DNA of 64,000 nt from Bimastos eiseni (Eukaryota > Annelida > Clitellata > Crassiclitellata > Lumbricidae). Position numbers and translations under genes: made by a program. Positions 13,364 to 26,777 of the stretch are shown here, piece by piece (the first letter of the stretch is position 1; every line of letters begins with the position of its first letter). The stretch spans positions 2,452,295-2,516,294 of the forward strand of contig OY365817.1 of assembly GCA_959347315.1 (NCBI GenBank), in the 5' to 3' direction. The notes beneath the pieces are model-generated. The model was not told the origin of the DNA and searched no databases. It saw only the letters and a program-made list of their open reading frames with translations.

Positions 13364-16300
13364 CGATGACGATGACGATGACGACGACGACGACGACGAT
13401 AGGCCTAAATGATGATGATGATAATGATAAACGATGATGGTGATAGACGTTTGTCGTCGTTTAAATAGGAAATGATTTGAAATGATTTAAACGACATCGT
13501 TGGTCCATATATCATAAGGGCATAAACTGCCTCCTCCGATCATTCATCGTGTGTGACAGCGTTTCACATTCCGTTCTTTATGGCTTCTACTTTCTAGTTG
13601 GCTGAGCGGGAATCCGACCGTTAAAATTATCTTATCGGCTGCCTGCACTCGTAAAGCAATTAGTTTCAACGGCCGACACCCCCTGGCGCTTGACCGCCCA
13701 ACCGCCCTCCAGGGGTCGCATCCCCACCTCTTGGTTCAGAAATTATCTCCAATAATTTAAGACACCTTTTAAAAGGTCGTTATTGTTGTTATTTATTATG
13801 AAACCTGTGGATTTGGACGTAATTTATTCTATATGTTTGAAGTTCAGACATCTTTTAAAAAGTGTTTGGGGTTATTATTACAGAGCAAGGAGTCGAAATT
13901 GGTGCAGTGTTTTTTACGTTTTGAGTGAGACGGTTAGATTATTTTCGGGCTGCAGTTGTGGTTAGTTGTGCGGCTATACATGTTTTAGATTGTTCCCACG
14001 AGTTATATAGTCCATTAATTTTTTGGTTTCTTGAAGGCTTTTCCAACTACGTTACTGGGCTCTCTTTTAGGGATGAACAGGGTGTCAATTTTCTACCGAG
14101 TATTTCAAATACTCAAATTACTAGCGAGTAGTTCCGAGTCTGAGTACCGAATATTTAAAAAGTCTTATTATTTTTCTCTTGATTTTTAGTTTGGCAGTTT
14201 AAACTATTTTTATGAATTTTTATGTTTTGCCTCAGTCTAGACTGAAATGCACTTGTCATTTTGTAAATTTAAAAAAGTCCAATTTTCGTTTACAAAACAG
14301 AAAATAATATGTATTCCAATTTTTGTGTTGCAAGCCAACTTTATTAGTACTCGGATCCATTCTTTGTCCAAGTATGTATGTATGTATGTATTAGGCTATT
14401 TATATAGCGCCTTATATGAATGGGGGCAGTGAAATGATTTGTAATTATAAGTAATGCCTGGTGCTACGATACTGAACCGAGTCAAGTATCCGAGTTTCGG
14501 TTCATCCCTACTCTGTTGTGCTCTCTTCTGCTCGGTTTACCCTCTCGTCCTCTCTCTCTACTACCCATATTTCGAAATGTCATTGACCCCAGCAAGTTTT
14601 ACCCCCAAGGTTTTCTGTGTCTTGTACTGCCCAACAAGTAGGCCAGACTGTTCATGTATATCTGAGTTGAACATTTGATTTGATGGGGAAATAGTGCATT
14701 TATTTAGTGCCACTATCTGATGACTAAGCATCATCAGTTGATGGTTGTGAGCAATTGTGAGTGAAGGACTTGGTTAAGGTCTCTAAACAATGACTGTCTC
14801 AGGGGAGATGGATTCATTTCGCACTCCTCTACTCCGTGTCACAAGGCAAGCACGTGCTGCAATTGGATGCAGTGTTGGATTGCTGCTGCTGCTGCTGGTG
14901 ATGATGACAATTATAATGTTGATAATGTGTTGATGCTGCTGATAATGATAATTATGATAACGATAATGTTGATGCCACTGATGATAATGACAACAATGAT
15001 GATGATTTTTTATGCCGCTGCTGATGATGATAACATTAATAATGATGAATGATGATGATAATAATAATGTTGATGCTAATGATAATCATGATACTATTGC
15101 TACAGATAATGATGACTTGTGATGCATCATGCAGATGATGATGATGATGATGATGCTGATAATAATTATGATATTGTTATGGTTATGATGTCCATGCAAA
15201 TGATAACGGATGAATGAATAGATTGAACACTGAACAGGTAATATAAGCTTAGTGCAATTAGAAATCTTTAAGGGATGCTTGAAATTTTCATAATATCAAT
15301 GATGATAATTGTGATGTTAAAATTGATGATAATAGTGATGATATAATGATAATTATAATGATGAAGATAATGACAGTGATGATAATAATAATGATAACGA
15401 TAATAATAATAGTAATGCGCATGTAAGCCAGGTAATTCTCGTCGTTACTTTCTTTCAGAGGTTGGTATTCGGTGATCGCGTGGCTGAGGCAACAAGATTT
15501 CTTTGACAAGTATTTCATTTCTCTACCTGACAACATTCCATGGAGGGATGGCGACTTCCTGGAGTCGGGAGAAGAACGAATCCCAATCGATCTCCTTGAG
15601 GTGCCCGAGGCGGAGACCATCTTCCGCAACTACGTCAATCTCCTTCGAGCGGAACACCGGAAATCCGAGTAATGATCGAGCGATTTTGATTGGGGTTGTG
15701 ATTAAGTGAATATTGATAAGACGCTGAGAGTGAAGTTTTATCAGAATTTTGGTTGAGTGAATTTTGATCAGAGTGATGGTCGAATGATTTTGATCGGGGT
15801 AACGAATGAGGGAATTTTGATTGGAGTAATGGTTGATGATTGATTGATGTAAATTGAGAGTTTTGGTTGAGTGAATTTTGATCAGAGTGATGATATGATG
15901 GTCTGGTGATTTTAAACAGACTTTGTGATTTGGATCAGCTGATTTTATTAGTTGTGGTTTTCGATTAGCTGCCAGTTGATGATAGATGAAGCCCTATTTC
16001 TTTAAACTATCCTATGTTGCTGTTGGTTCTTAGAACTTGCCCAATGCAGCCTTTTCTTTGGAGCTCAGTGAATCCTTGTATTATTATTATTTTCAATTTT
16101 TTCATTTATTTTCCAGAGGTGCATAGGGTGTCTGAAGAGTTCAAAACATAAGACATCTTTATGAGATGGTTATTCATCCCAATAGTGGACCCCCAGCAGG
16201 AATAGCTTTCCTTGAGAGTGGTGGCCATGGCTGCAGAATTCGATTTAAAAAACCTAGGTTTTAGGTTTTCAATAAAACCTCAAAACGTAAAGATTTTAGG

Positions 16301-19300
16301 TTTTAAGGTATATTTTGTATTTTCAGTTTGATTAATTGTGTTTCTAGTGACTATGTAATTGCAATTGTTGTTATCTTTATTTGACAATGATGTTAAAAAT
16401 GTTGGTCAGGCTGAAGAAGCAGTTCCGTCAGCTTCTTGAAGACAACAACAACATCTGTCCAGGGAAGTCGCTCAACGAGGTCGCCATCTTCTTTCTCGGC
16501 CGCGAGTGCTTCACAAGTCTGTCGGAGAAGGACAAGCAGGAGATCTATGAGGAGCACCAGCGAGCACTCAAGGACCGAGCCAAGCGTGACTTCCAGGAGC
16601 TGCTACTCGAAAACGCCGAGATGTTTATGAAGTTCGAGCACATCATGGTCACCAATGACGACATCACAGAGGTCAACCAACGGCTTCAGCAAGAGTCTCG
16701 GTCAGTTGGTTGGAATTGGCTGTGCTGGTCCACTATTTATCACCCCACAGGGTCCTCTAAATTATATCATCTACCTCAGGCTATTCTACTTATGAGCCCA
16801 CAGCTGTTTTACTATTATCTGCCTCCAGCTCTTCTGCTCATCTCTCCACAGGTTTCTTTAATATCGCATGTCTTGTGATCCTTTACATATCATCCCATTG
16901 GCTTTACTTCACTATCTGCTGCCTCACACTATTCTACTCATCACCCAATGGGGTTCTATTTCACTATGATTTACCTTCAGGATAATCTACTTATCACCCC
17001 ACCTACTCTATGCTATTTATCACTCCACAGGTCCTCTACTTATCTCCATGCAAGGCAGCCATTGTGTACGTCATACATATAATTTAACCAATGCCACCGC
17101 AAAAGGAGACTATTATTCGATTATAAAACTCCTCTAATATGCCAACAATTATAATCAAGCGAAATAAAGAAGTAGCTCTGTACTCCTAACCTATCAATGG
17201 GTTTTGTAGATACCAGGCTCTGAGTCGGATGGAAGATGACCGAAGGGCAATTTTGCTGAACCATCTTGGCTTCATACAGCACTCGTACAAGGATCGGTGT
17301 TACTTTCGTGATCGCTGTGCCGAGATCCTTATCGAACAAGTCCTCTCATCAAGAACTTCACGGTTAGAGAATGCCACCAGTTGCATAAACATTGACGTAA
17401 CGCATAGAGCATAGGTTCGATGAGTTACTGTGTAGAGACCTTAAGCAAGTCCTTTGACCACAACTGCTCTGCAATATAACTGAAATTGTGCACTTCTTAA
17501 CTAATTGTACAAAGAGGGATGTCTATTACAGTTGTATTGTATTATTGGTGTAGCGTAATATGACAGTAATGGTTTGAATAGGACGATATATGAAAATACT
17601 TGTAATATTCGCTATTTATATATATATATTGCCTCTTTTTATATTTAGAATTTACTTGGTGACTACAACCATCTCCATCTTGACGATGATTATATATTCA
17701 TTGTAAACAGTTAGCCAATCTCACCTCTATTGCTTGTCTTTTTATATGGATTACCTGTAATCGTTTCGAGACCCTTGCTTGCGTTGATGCGTAACTGTCT
17801 CTTTGGGTCTTCCCCACCTACCTGCTGGCTCTCTGCACTAGGGTCTTCTCTATTCTGCACCGGGTTTCCCTTCGTTCCTCTGCCCGCGGACTTCTGGTGG
17901 TTCCCCACATGCGCTCTGCCACGGACCAATCCAGGAGCTTTGCATACGTGGTCCCACCAGCTGGAACAGCCTCCCCTTTCCTCTTCGGAAGTAGCTGCTG
18001 TCTCTCTCCCCTGCTGCCTTCTGGAGGGCTTGAAGACTTTCCTTTTCTCTGTTTAGCTTTGTGTTGAGTCGTGAGTACCTCTGATCTGAGTGGTGCTATA
18101 TAAGTGCTCCATTATGTTACATTGCATTACAATTGGATTTCCCATAATCTGTAAAATAAATGTGTAATTGAATTGCAGGTAATTTATTATTTGGTTACCT
18201 GAAACCTGTAATTTTGTTACCAATAATTTGTACTTAGATTATCTTTAAATTATAGTAGCTGTTGCCTGTTATTGGGTACCTCTTATTAATCTGTATTTGA
18301 ATTACCTTTTATTATTATTATTATTATTAATATTATGGATGTTTATATATTGCCAGGTCAAGGTAAACCTGGTCTAAATAGAACAGTTTTATGATTATAA
18401 ATCGAGAAGTATTGTCAACCGTGTTGAGCAAATGTAAGGACACTGAAATGTAAGTGCTACCTTCTGTACATAAATTGGATTATCTGTTAATCGGATTACA
18501 TGTGATCTGCAGATGGATTACCTGTGATCTGCAGATGGATTATGTGTGATCTATGGATGGATTATCTGTGATCTATAGATGGATTACTTGTGATCTATAG
18601 ATGGATTACCTGTGATCTATAGATGGAGTACCTGTGATCTATAGAGGGATTACATTATCATAATCTCAGCAAATGTGATCTATAGAAGGATGGATTACCT
18701 GTCCTCTGATGTTGCGTTGCCTAAAATCTGTAATTGTAGTCTGTTGTCTTGTTTCAGGCCACAGTCTTGGAATCGAAATAGTCAGTTGCTCTTAGACGCA
18801 CAGGATTACAGCCTTCATTTCGTCATCCTCGGCAGTGGTCAGTTGGCTGACCAGTTGGCTCGCGAGATACGGGTCAGTTCCTGTGTGACAGTGCTTCATC
18901 ATAGCCTAGAGATTAGTGTGCTTGACTGTCGACTGAGAGGCTGGCAGTTCAGAGCCTTGCTTTTTCTTTTGAACTTTCTGCTCCAGATGTTCTAATAGCC
19001 TACTCAATACTCATATCATGGTGACATTGATAATTATATTCGTTTATTAGAATGACACACCAGTTGGTGCACCTCTACCGATTACATAAGTAAAGATTTG
19101 CCTTAATTGGGGGCAATTGCACATCGTATGATTCTGCCAGGGAGATCAACAGACCGACAAGCTATTGTACAATACCAGTGGAATTTAGTTTGTAGGTAAC
19201 TATGTATGTATCAGAGAGCTTGTAGAAAGTTCTTTAAGTAATTCGTATATATTATCTATACAGCATAGTCTTTGTATTATTTGTTTCTTTTTCCTTTGAA

Positions 19301-22300
19301 TCGTCCACGTAGTTCACTGTGTGGGATTTCTCTCTGCATGTCCAAATCATTGGAGTCTTCATTGAACGACTTTTAACAGTTTTCTCTCAGTCTTATAAAT
19401 GTCATCGGGCGTTGGATTTATCAACTAATTAATCGCTTAAACCCGCAGACGTAGAATAAACAAGTAAATCAGTTTGATTTTGTAGATGCAGTGCGTTGAG
19501 GATGAGTACATGTTGGACGGCGAACTGTTCACGCTGAACTATCGAACGATCGGAGGAGACGTTAGTCTTCCCAGCAAGTCCTTCAAAACACCAAACTTCC
19601 TTCCACATGGTGAGTCCAACACCTTTGATTTCACACATGCGATGCGGTAGGTAGTCTCCTCTTCTGAGATGGTTAAATACCATACTTTACTTGAGTAAGT
19701 CTTCAATTGCCATTTTTCACACTATCAGTTGCTTGAATCTTGTGCGTTTCACAATCAATCAATCCAAAAGACTAGACTGCAAGATATCTAATCAGGGGCT
19801 AACAGTGGCTGAAGTATATTTTGCTTAGAAAATTGCGTCTTGTTTTTCTCGGCAATTTATAAGCATAACATTGATCCAAATATCTGCATAAACTATCTCC
19901 AACTTTCCTGTAGATCCAAAACCCTTGAACACCTTCCTTGAACATCTTGTGTTCCCAACTTGGAACAACCTCCCATTGGATGGGAGCTCTTGCCTAGGAG
20001 CTCTCTGTTCCCCTTCTATTTTAGTCGGAAATCTCTCTTCTGCAGCGAGGTTGGACTGGAAGCACCTCTGAGTAGATTTCTTAAATAGGTGCTTTTGCTA
20101 GTGATTAATTGATTCTCCATTCTCACCAATCTGGATTCTGACCAGCCACTCAACTGAAACCCTTCTGCTCTTCATGTTTTCTCACATCTATTCAGCCTTT
20201 GACCAGTCTCCAGTTTTGCTCTATTTGATGTCTCATCAGCTTTTGACATGATCGACTATCTACAGAGTCTTGCTCCAATAGCTCTGTATGATCTTTAGGA
20301 AATTCCTCTTCTGTCTATCGCTCTGTAATATCCATTGGATCACATTCGCTCCCACTGATCTTCTGCTTTGGCCCAAACTAGATCTTTTACCACCATTGGG
20401 AATACCCTTCCTTTCCTTATCTCTGCATTCTTTTTGGGTCTCATCCTACATCCTTTCCATCCTATTGCATGACCACTGCTGTGGGCTGCACCATATGAAT
20501 TAATAAATACAATATAATGTCTGGAATAGCCGACTACTGCAAACAGTAGCAATCAATGTATCGATTTAGAATCAGACTTCAGCACTATATCAGTCCCTTC
20601 GAGGGCAGCACCCAGAAAACCAGCCTACTAATGAAGAGAGGAAATTAAAGTCTATGATATTAATTGCAATTATTGATTTAATATTAAATTTGTCTAGGAC
20701 CTTTTAGTTTCTGCGGACACACTATTGATATATTGATATGCACGCATTCTTTGATACAGTAGGATACAAGGTACGACACACATGCATGTTCAATACTCCA
20801 GCACTGCTCGCACTCTTGACAGTGCCAGTCCCAAGCCTTCATACAGGAGGAGGGCGATGCTAGTGATCTTTCTTATCACGCAGTGTCATTAAACTGTGAC
20901 TCCCACTGCTACATGGTCGTCACTTCTTTTTCAGCTTTTCTACATCTTCCTAGAGTTCTTTGGCTCACTGGTCATTGATATCAATTGCATGCTTTGTATT
21001 GATTCTAATTGTGGCATCCTCATATAATCTCATTATCTCTTTTATAGCCATTAGCCATGCTATTATAAATACATAAGATGTTGATTGATAGTCACTTGGA
21101 GTGATATTACAGTCTAAAATCATGATCCATCGCAGGAAAAAATCTCATTGATTGGAACCAGAAGCCAGGCTACGATGGGTCTATGATGAGTTGAATAATA
21201 ATAATTAATAATAATTTTATTTTAAATTTAACACTGAAAAACCAGTGTTGTTACAAGTACAGTATAAAAGAATGATGGCAAGAAACTTGTTTCTATTTCT
21301 GTTCCATCTGACCCCTAGCCATTCAGCTGTAATGAATACACTATTGGGGGAAAGATGAGATGGCAAGGGAGACTGGCAAATCCGTCCTCATAAGCCAAGG
21401 TCAAGAAAATGAAGTCGCTGAAACTTTATGTTCACTGCTTTTGCATCTCAGGACTCGCTTGGAGAACTGCAATTGTATGTAATATTTCAGTTAGTGGAAT
21501 TAACCAGAGTGCTGTACTGATACTGAAACATGTTTCCTAACGTTCTTCTTTTGATTCTTCTTTCAGGCTGTTTCTGTGTTTATAACTCGATGCCCTCCCT
21601 TGACTATGTCCGGTTCAGTCTCGATCGCCCTGTGCCGAACAACGGCGCTGATCGAAGCGGTGATCGACTGTCGATCAGCAGTCTGCCGATCGTTCTTGTC
21701 CTGGGGCACAATCCGGATGCCACAGATCAAGACTTGGTCCTGCTGAGAGAGGAAGGACAAGTCTTGGCTGATAGGTAAGTCTTGGATGAGAATGCCCATG
21801 TAATGTCATGTAATGGAATATTTATATAAGAACACCTATCACCTGCACCTGTTCCATATGACGGGCATATTGCGGCGATGGGTACATGACACGTGCATGG
21901 GTTATTATTACCAGTTTTATTGTTTTTATTTTTTTTTTTATTATTTATATTAAAACAGGTTTTAGGGTATTATGAAATAAAAAGTTTCTGACAAGAGTAA
22001 AGTAATGTAAATGACACTGGCATGTAGAAATGAGTAACCGAGTTTGATTCCCGCTACCCCTAGGCTTGACTAGTCTTTTCACTAGAGGGTACCGTAGGTT
22101 ATCGTGATGGAACCTTGCATGGCTGCCAATATTTTTATTATTACATGTACTAGTCTCGTCAGCTCAACTAGACACATTAATAAAAAATTCAGAACATGCA
22201 GGCCTACTATCTCATTAATAAAGCAAACTGGTTTAGATGATCTTACTCTCCAACTGCAAAATTGTATATGTAAATATCTGCATTCTGTCGACAATATATT

Positions 22301-22638
22301 CTCATTAAAGGGAAATACCATGTATTATTATTATTCATGAAGTGAAATGGATATTATGTAGGCTGCAGTGTCCGTTTGTGGATGTCCCTTCAAGCATGAT
22401 GGTCCACTCCAATCAGTGTTTTCACGAGGACCAGATCGGCCTCGCCATGCACAATCTCGTCCTCTGCATCAAACGCCAACGCTCGACGTCTTCACTCACC
22501 AATCTGTGGCCGCACTACGCAGAGAGCATCGAACCCGACCTAAGGTAGACACGACACTGCTCATCTCTGATTTCAACTGGTTCTCTGTTTTCAAAAACAT
22601 AGGAAATTTATCTTGAAGATTTATTTTTATATATATAT

Positions 22639-22711
<73 letters not shown>

Positions 22712-25700
22712 CATTAATTGGTTTTGATTAAATTAGTGTGAACTATTGTTGATAGAGTTAATTTGAATGAGTTTCCAGAGCCTTCAAGAAGTTACACTTG
22801 AAGTGTCATTGTCATCATTGTGTGATCCTGCACAAAGAGAAATTGTGATTGTAATTAGGACAATTTATACATCATCATTGGGATGATTATTCTACAGCTG
22901 TTGGCTAAGTAATAAGAATTGCATAGTAGGTAGAATTACACCATGGATTAGATTTTCAATAACTGTGTATAAAAACTTGGACACTAACAAATTGATTTAA
23001 TTTAGATATACCAACGTTTACCAAATTGTAGGTCACAACCAGGCACTGGGCCACAAAATAAAAATTCCGCCTGAATCTCTTTATTTAAAATTTAATTTAA
23101 TTTATTTCATTAAAAATAATTTATGCGGCATGTTTATAATAGGTAACCAATGTCATAAAATTATGCAAACTGCCAAGCTGAAAATCAAGAGAATGAGAAT
23201 TTTTTTAAATATCCGCTCGTAATACTCAGTACTTTGCAGGAAATTGACATGCAGTTCATCCGTAAAACAAACAATATTACACTCTAGTTCTGACCTGTTA
23301 CGTCTCTTTTGGGGTTTGAAGGATTCTGATCTGCTTCATGTGTGGCGATGGCTTTGGTATCGATGTTCCCCTCGCCCCCCTTCTCAACCATCAGTTCTGC
23401 TGCGTCGCTTCGGACGAGTACATGTCGATCACGCTTGAGACGTTTCTTGACGAGGCCAAGCGAAAGGTGGAGGTGACCGCGACGTCGTACCACGGTGCAA
23501 CCCAACTGCGACAGTATCTCTACCATGGATATGTGGCAGTGTATAGCGTACGACGAAAAGCGTCGCTCGCCAATCTCAAGTAAGAGCTGGATCGTTGTGT
23601 GGGGATGTATCGTTGATGTGATGTGGTATATGTAATATGTACCCACATTATTATTATTATTAGTAGTAATATTATTGCCAATCTCAAGTAAATGCTGGTT
23701 CAAGATGTGGAGAAGTATAGTTAAGGTATGATATGGTATATATGATGGACAACTATATTATGTACCTCTTCTTACCTACCATTGCCATACTTTCTTAATT
23801 CCTCGGGGATATCATGCCAAGGGCGTTTATGAAAAACTAGCAATTTAAGAAGCGCTATATAAATTCTCAAATACGATATTCATTTATTGTTACAGAAAAA
23901 TAAGAATTGGCCAGGTAGAAATAATTGATAGAGACATATTCTGGGAGTTCGTATGGGCACCTTCTTATGATTTTTCATGTTTCCCTTTGCATGTTTTCGT
24001 GCCTTCGACAACTGACGTACTGCGTTTCTTTCGTTGACAGAGCTTTTGCTTCCAAGATAACATCGGTTCCAGTGAAGATTTTGGCCGTGACTGAGGCCGG
24101 GGCAACGGCATTCTTTGCCAATGAGAGCATGCAGGGTCTTCTGATGGAGGGAAATGCCTTTGCAGACTCTATCAAGGCCAGCTTCATGACGACGTGCGCC
24201 AACTTCCAACAGCAGAGTAGGTGTTGCTTGCGGAAAACTGCGATGAATACAGTAATTACACTGATTACAGTATTTATTGTTACTTTTACTACTATTGCAG
24301 CTACAGTTTCCCTGAACATTGTTTTATGAACACTACTATGATTGGTATCTGTACATAAGGTGATTAATCTACTGTACAGTGTGTCTAAATTTGCCTTGGG
24401 GCAATATATGATAATAATAATATTAATGGTGATAGTAATTATTTGTTTTCTTATTTGAACAACTCGCAGTTGCGTCGTATGCCCCTTTCTTCAAGAAGTG
24501 TTGGGATAAGAAGACCGAAACAGAGATCGCCTTCACGTTCGCCAAGGACATTGGAGCGACTGGGGGTCTTCTCAAAGTACCCAACCGAACTCTACACGAA
24601 CGAATGAAGACCAGACCGCCTGCAGTCCTACCCAAGTCTCTCGCTCCCTACACGCTGGCAAAGAGCAGCACTAGCAACAGGTATTACAGGCACCATTGAC
24701 AGGTATTACAGGCACCATTGACAGGTATTACAGGCACCATTGACAGGTATTACAGGCACCATTGACAGGTATTACAGGCACCATTGACAGGTATTACAGG
24801 CACCATTGACAGGTATTACAGGCACCATTGACAGATATTACAGGCACCATTGACAGATATTATGGGCATCATATAAATGGTTAGACATTTAGGTATACAA
24901 TAGAAAAAAAAGTGTCTTAAGCTAACCCTGGGCAGCCATGTTTGCAACTTCATATTTCTTAGCCGTGGCATATGAGGGCACGTGGCGAGTCCTCTCCCTC
25001 GCCCGCCATCTTCCCACCGATAGCGTGCAGTCAGTGTACATGTTATGGCTGAGTTGGCTATGTGTGCAGATGGAGCATAAACTCAAGATGTATGTCTGCC
25101 CTGGCGAAGGTTTGAGCCTCTCACCTCTTGGCTGACAGACCATGGACCATCATTTTGCACTCCATAGTGCTTAAATTGAATTGAATGAATGTCGAAATTC
25201 TACAGTGCCGACGAATCTGATCCTGCCATTCTCGAGCCATCCACCAATCTGTTGGCCTCCGACAGTGACCCCAACCCTCTGGACAGCTCTGCGTCGCTTC
25301 AGGTCCACGACGACGGCAGCATCTACGAGGAGGTGTACAGCGAAATCGGCCAAGACACAGAGCGATTGATCAAACCAAACCTTGCCAAGACGAAACGTAA
25401 TGGATATGCAGGTGAGTCACTTCTTTCAGTTTTGTTACTGTTGACTTATTATTATTATTATTATTATTATTAAATTTGTAACGCGCATAAGGTCACACCT
25501 AAATGTGAATCTGAGGCACAGATAGTCAGTCGCCAGGAGAAGATGCAATTAGATTTCCAAATCCTTGAAAGCCAAAGAGAAATAGTGAGTTTTGAGTCGC
25601 CTTTTGAGGGAAGGAAGTGAATTTGAGCTACGAAGAGAGAGTGGCAGTCGATTCCATTCCCTAGGAGCAGAGACATGAAATGCAAGGGAGCCCATAACTG

Positions 25701-26742
25701 TTCTGCATCGTGGTTCAACTAAAAGACCTGTACTTGATGATCGTAAGCAACGAGGAGGATTGTAAGGAGTTAGTAAAGCATGAATATAGGTAGGTGTACT
25801 GGTGATGATGGCTTTGTAGGTCAAACAAGCTCACTTAAATTTGATTCTGAATTGAACAGGGAGCCAATGGAGCTGGTGGGAGTAGGGCAGAGGAGCATGT
25901 TCGTAGTGGGACACGTAGCACTACTCGAGCTAACGTATTTTGGATACGTTGAAGCCTTTTGAGTTCAAGGTCTGAGAGCGACAAAAAGTGAATTAGCATA
26001 ATTGAGGCGAGAGGACACAAGTGAGCAGGCTATAGTTTCAGACATCTTTTGAGTTAGAGCCGACCTTATGTGACATGTTGCCCTGATGTGGTAAAAACAA
26101 GATTTACAAAGGCTTGTTACGCTTGTGTTGGTGGATTTTCGGAATTAACGCATAAGGTCATATGGGGTTATTGCTAGGGTAAGTGGAAATTTATTATTAA
26201 ATGTTTCTTAATAGCTAGAGCCAGTGGATATTCACAGAAGCCAAGAGTCTTGTGATATTCGCCTTCTGCCTGGAATTTTCCCAAATGCCGGGAAATGAAT
26301 ACATTACGATGTTCGGAACTTATATCTTTCCACAGCGTTATAAATTGTGTTGCTTTGCGATCAATGTTATTGATGCGATTGGGTCTCCAGTAAATAAAAA
26401 CGTGATCATTTGATGCAGGACATGTTAACTGTCATTTTCCGTGACATTATACGTACGCTATTGTGTGGGTAGATATTGGTGAATAAAATTGTGGTTTCAT
26501 GGCATGAATTGTTGTGACTTTTGCCCATTTTTACAGCATTATACCTTGAGCAGATAGAATTGTAGCATTCATCGCCAATTGCTGCAGAAGTAGCCATTAT
26601 GAGATGCCTAACCCCTTGTACTGTAGATGTAAATGAAAATATCTATTTGGGAGTGGCAATACAATACAGTTATTGAGTGTATTGCTGTCTCAAAGCAACA
26701 TAATTTTTTTATTTTGAATACTCATATGTATATGTATATATG

Positions 26743-26777
<35 letters not shown>

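Larger units (their letters stand above)
7115..15458. other. intron 2 (8.3 kb, repeat-filled)
   Basis: The largest intron. It contains a LINE fragment (7410-7640), TA tracts, a 260-bp direct duplication, an 18-bp minisatellite, a 1.3-kb CTAC/TATA satellite, GAT/GAC tracts, a hAT-like element (14068-14510) and a GAT/AAT-rich tract up to the exon 3 acceptor. No conserved exon was found; protein continuity across exons 2 and 3 does not need one. Confidence 0.75.
17363..18757. other. intron 5
   Basis: Holds a LINE 3' fragment (17880-18130), an ATT tract near 18310 and a 22-bp minisatellite (18508-18700) just upstream of exon 6. Confidence 0.75.

Noticed and set aside
24679..24872. CRISPR-like regular array
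   Set aside because: Units are contiguous identical 22-mers with no spacers, in an animal intron. It is a minisatellite.
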